Below are positions 4,694 to 6,795 of a stretch of 6,795 nt of DNA, piece by piece. Source of the DNA: Acidovorax sp. Its GTDB lineage: Bacteria > Pseudomonadota > Gammaproteobacteria > Burkholderiales > Burkholderiaceae_C. The translations under genes were made by a program, and so were the position numbers. The notes beneath the pieces were generated by a model, which saw only the letters and a list, made by a program, of their open reading frames with translations, was not told the origin of the DNA and did no database searches. Within the stretch, counting starts at the first letter, position 1, and every line of letters starts with the position of its first letter. The stretch lies in assembly GCA_011620245.1 (NCBI GenBank), contig WOZN01000154.1, forward strand, positions 1-6,795, read 5' to 3'.

Positions 4694-6795
4694 ATGACTT
4701 CCAATCTTTCGCCAGAATGGCGATTTGCTATTAATAAAATAGCTACATGCGCTTTACTGGCAAGCCTTAGCGGTCAAATTCATGCACAAACAGCCATCGG
4801 AACCGGCACCAGCAGCGTGCGCCCGGGCGAGCCCGTCACGCTGAACTTCGCCAATGCCGAGATCGAGGCCGTGGCCCGCACCATGGCCACCATCACCGGC
4901 CGCAACGTGGTGGTGGACCCGCGCGTCAAAGGCCAGCTCACCCTGATCACCGAGCGGGCCGTGACGCCCGCAGCAGCCTTCCAGCAGTTCCTGGCCGCGC
5001 TGCGGCTGCAGGGCTTCACGGTGGTCGAGTCCGCCGGCCTGTACAAGGTGGTGCCCGAAGCCGATGCCAAGCTGCAGGGCGGCAGCGTGAGCGTGTGGCA
5101 AGGCGGCGCCGCGGGCCCCGGCGGCGGGCAGATCGTCACGCAGATCTTCAAGCTCAATTACGAAAACGCGGCCAACCTGGTGCCGGTGCTGCGCCCGCTG
5201 ATCAGCCCCAACAACACCATCAACGTGAACCCCGGCAACAACTCGCTGGTAATCACCGACTATGCCGACAACCTGCAGCGCCTGGCGCGCATCGTGGCGG
5301 CAATGGATGTCGCCAATGCCAGCGATGTCGAGATCATCCTGCTCAAAAACGCCGTGGCCACCGACCTGGCCCCGCTGGTGGCGCGGCTCATCGATGGCGG
5401 CAGCGCGGCCGCCCCGGCCGCGGCCCAGGGCCAGACCGACACTTCGTTCAAGACCACGCTGCTGGCCGAGCCGCGCAGCAACGCCCTGATCCTGCGCGCC
5501 GCCAACCCGGCCCGCGTGGCCCAGGTGCGCGCGCTGGTGGACAAACTCGACCAGCCGCCCGTGCCCGGCAGCAGTGCGGCCAGCGGCAACATCCATGTGG
5601 TCTATCTCAAGAATGCCGATGCCACCAAGCTGGCGACCACGCTGCGCGCGGCCATGGCGGCCGCAGGGGGCGGCAGTGGCGCCGCATCGTCGCCATCGTC
5701 ATCGGTCTCATCGGGCGGCCTTTCAACTTCTGCCAATTCGGGCCTGACCGGCAACACCAGCAGCAACGCCGGGCTCAATGGCGGCGCTTCCAGCGGCCTG
5801 GGGATGGACATGGGCATGGGCATGGGCTCTGGCAGCAGCACCAGCAGCAACCAGCCATCGACCGGCGGCCAGATCCAGGCCGACCCCACGACCAATTCGC
5901 TCATCATCACCGCGCCCGAGCCCCAGTACCGGCAGCTGCGCGCGGTGATCGACAAGCTCGACGGCCGGCGCGCGCAGGTGCTGGTGGAAAGCCTGATCGT
6001 CGAGGTGTCCACCAACAAGCTGGCCGAGTTCGGCATCCAGTGGCAAAGCGTGATCGGCAACAGGGGCGATGGCGTGGTGGGCGCCATTGGCACCAACTCC
6101 AGCACCTCCGGTGCCAACATCATCGGGTTGACGGCGGGCATCCTGCAGGGCGGCACGGCTGCAGCCGCCGCCGCAGCCGGCCTGGGCGGCGGCCTGAATC
6201 TGACGCTGGCCCCGCGCGTGAACGGGCAGTATTACCTGGGCGCGCTGGCCAACTTTCTGCAAAACAGTGGCGATGCCAACGTGCTCTCCACCCCCAACCT
6301 GATGACGCTGGACAACGAAGAGGCCAAGATCGTCATCGGCAACAACGTGCCTTTCCCTACCGGCTCTTACGCCAACACAGGCGGCAATGCCGGCGCGGTC
6401 AACCCCTTCACCACCGTGGAGCGCAAGGACGTGGGCCTGATGCTGCGCGTGCGGCCGCAGATCAACGAAAACGGCACGGTGAAGATGGCGATCTACCAGG
6501 AGGTCTCCAAGATCGACTCCGCCACGCTCAAAGACCCCAATGGCCCGACCACCAGCAAGCGCTCCATCGAATCGAACGTGCTGGTGGACGACGGCAGCAT
6601 CATCGTGCTGGGCGGCCTGCTGGAAGACAGCTACTCACAGGCCGAAGACAAGGTGCCGCTGATAGGCGACATTCCTGTGTTGGGCAACCTGTTTCGCAGC
6701 GAGAACCGCTCGCGCAAGAAGACCAACCTGTTGGTGTTCCTGCGCCCCGTGGTGGTGCGCGATGCGGCCGCCAGCGACGCGCTGATGATCGACCG
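4694..6795 (+). CDS. gspD: Type II secretion system secretin GspD, 3' end outside window
   Basis: The outer-membrane channel of the T2SS, through which folded exoproteins leave the periplasm; it assembles as a multimeric ring. 700 codons are visible, nearly the whole protein. The signal peptide is residues 1-31 (h-region IATCALLASLSG, likely cleavage IHA|QT). Domains follow: N0 about 47-121 (VTLNFANAEIEAVARTM), N1 about 146-207 (IFKLNYENAANLVPVLRPLI), N2 about 211-288, N3 about 298-425 interrupted by a Ser/Gly/Asn-rich insert (about 323-393). The secretin domain runs from about 426 and shows NNVPFP (550-555), VERKDVG (575-581), TSKRSIESNVLVDDGS (from 620) and VPLIGDIPVLGNLF (654-667), then LLVFLRPVVVRD. 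A run of seven Ala lies at 489-495. The ATG at 4694 is the only plausible start but has no clear Shine-Dalgarno; coupling to gspN is likely. Confidence 0.94.
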   Translation, partial: MTSNLSPEWRFAINKIATCALLASLSGQIHAQTAIGTGTSSVRPGEPVTLNFANAEIEAVARTMATITGRNVVVDPRVKGQLTLITERAVTPAAAFQQFLAALRLQGFTVVESAGLYKVVPEADAKLQGGSVSVWQGGAAGPGGGQIVTQIFKLNYENAANLVPVLRPLISPNNTINVNPGNNSLVITDYADNLQRLARIVAAMDVANASDVEIILLKNAVATDLAPLVARLIDGGSAAAPAAAQGQTDTSFKTTLLAEPRSNALILRAANPARVAQVRALVDKLDQPPVPGSSAASGNIHVVYLKNADATKLATTLRAAMAAAGGGSGAASSPSSSVSSGGLSTSANSGLTGNTSSNAGLNGGASSGLGMDMGMGMGSGSSTSSNQPSTGGQIQADPTTNSLIITAPEPQYRQLRAVIDKLDGRRAQVLVESLIVEVSTNKLAEFGIQWQSVIGNRGDGVVGAIGTNSSTSGANIIGLTAGILQGGTAAAAAAAGLGGGLNLTLAPRVNGQYYLGALANFLQNSGDANVLSTPNLMTLDNEEAKIVIGNNVPFPTGSYANTGGNAGAVNPFTTVERKDVGLMLRVRPQINENGTVKMAIYQEVSKIDSATLKDPNGPTTSKRSIESNVLVDDGSIIVLGGLLEDSYSQAEDKVPLIGDIPVLGNLFRSENRSRKKTNLLVFLRPVVVRDAAASDALMID
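4709..4723 (+). promoter_or_regulatory. Hairpin in the first codons of gspD
   Basis: TCGCCA-GAA-TGGCGA is a perfect 6-bp stem with a 3-nt loop, covering codons 6-10 of gspD. It is followed by TTT and the AT-rich element. A stem this close to a start lacking a Shine-Dalgarno could affect initiation or cause pausing. This is inference; no switch partner is visible. Confidence 0.4.
4724..4780 (+). repeat. AT-rich, inverted-repeat element inside the gspD signal-peptide region
   Basis: This 57-bp stretch is clearly AT-richer than the surrounding genes. It opens with GCTATT-AATAA-AATAGC (4727-4743, perfect 6-bp arms, 5-nt loop). Next comes GCGCTT (4749-4754) facing an imperfect AAGCC (4762-4766), then AGCGGTCAAATT. 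From memory this layout (GCTATT..AATAGCT..TGCGCTT...AAGCGCTA...GGCC..ATTT) matches a dispersed intergenic repeat common in Comamonadaceae genomes. Here it is in frame and encodes residues 11-29 of GspD, the hydrophobic core of the signal peptide, using ATA, TTA and AAA codons that are rare nearby. The repeat identity is recollection and needs a genome search. Confidence 0.55.
5662..5875 (+). other. Low-complexity Ser/Gly/Asn insert in GspD N3 domain
   Basis: About 70 residues (roughly 323-393) rich in Ser, Gly, Ala and Asn split the N3 domain between TLRAAMAA and GGQIQADPTTNSLIIT. Near its end ATGGAC is followed by three ATGGGC hexamers (5804-5827), giving alternating Met-Gly (MDMGMGMG, residues 371-378). 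Many GspD proteins have a loop at this position in N3, so the site is normal; the Met-Gly run is less usual. The hexamer run is prone to slippage. Confidence 0.75.

Noticed and set aside
2952..4697. 581-codon plus-strand ORF spanning gspL, gspM and gspN
   Set aside because: It is rich in Arg, Pro and Ala with no recognisable domain and runs out of frame across three genes with clear family signatures. Typical GC-rich shadow.
4754..5596. 280-codon minus-strand ORF opposite gspD
   Set aside because: His/Gly/Ala-rich antisense shadow; gspD in this stretch has unmistakable N0-N2 secretin domains.

Overview
The window has very high GC and dense coding, with strong G/C bias at third codon positions. 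The protein sequences and the type II secretion gene order (L-M-N-D) point to a beta-proteobacterium. A short AT-rich element at the start of gspD looks like a repeat I associate with Comamonadaceae (Acidovorax, Comamonas and relatives). The family assignment is inference; no rRNA or other phylogenetic marker is present.

Left part, minus strand (5-1485): a TetR-family repressor gene is followed 41 nt downstream by a tetratricopeptide-repeat (TPR) protein gene, probably one transcription unit. Both have good Shine-Dalgarno sequences. The TPR protein has a core resembling bacterial relatives of the RMD (regulator of microtubule dynamics) TPR proteins. Its function is unknown.

Middle (1486-2044): a 559-bp divergent intergenic region. 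It holds a decayed, minus-strand fragment of an IS4-family transposase (about 1657-1923), in an open frame with tetR. It also holds a perfect 14-bp tandem duplication, two inverted repeats upstream of tetR that could be operators, and a GC-rich hairpin before the secretion genes.

Right part, plus strand (2045-6795): gspL, gspM, gspN and gspD of a type II secretion system, tightly packed (ATGA overlap L/M, short gap M/N, 4-nt gap N/D). GspL and GspM are inner-membrane platform proteins, GspN is the auxiliary inner-membrane component, and GspD is the outer-membrane secretin, cut by the window edge after 700 codons. L-M-N-D is the order seen at the end of the Xanthomonas xps cluster, but gspK, expected before gspL in that layout, is absent here. 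The transposase relic lies in its place.

The most unusual point is that the signal peptide of GspD appears to be encoded almost entirely by the AT-rich, inverted-repeat-bearing element (about 4724-4780). A perfect hairpin lies just before it, inside the first ten codons. No wholly new system is evident. The rest is a normal regulator/TPR pair next to a normal T2SS segment.
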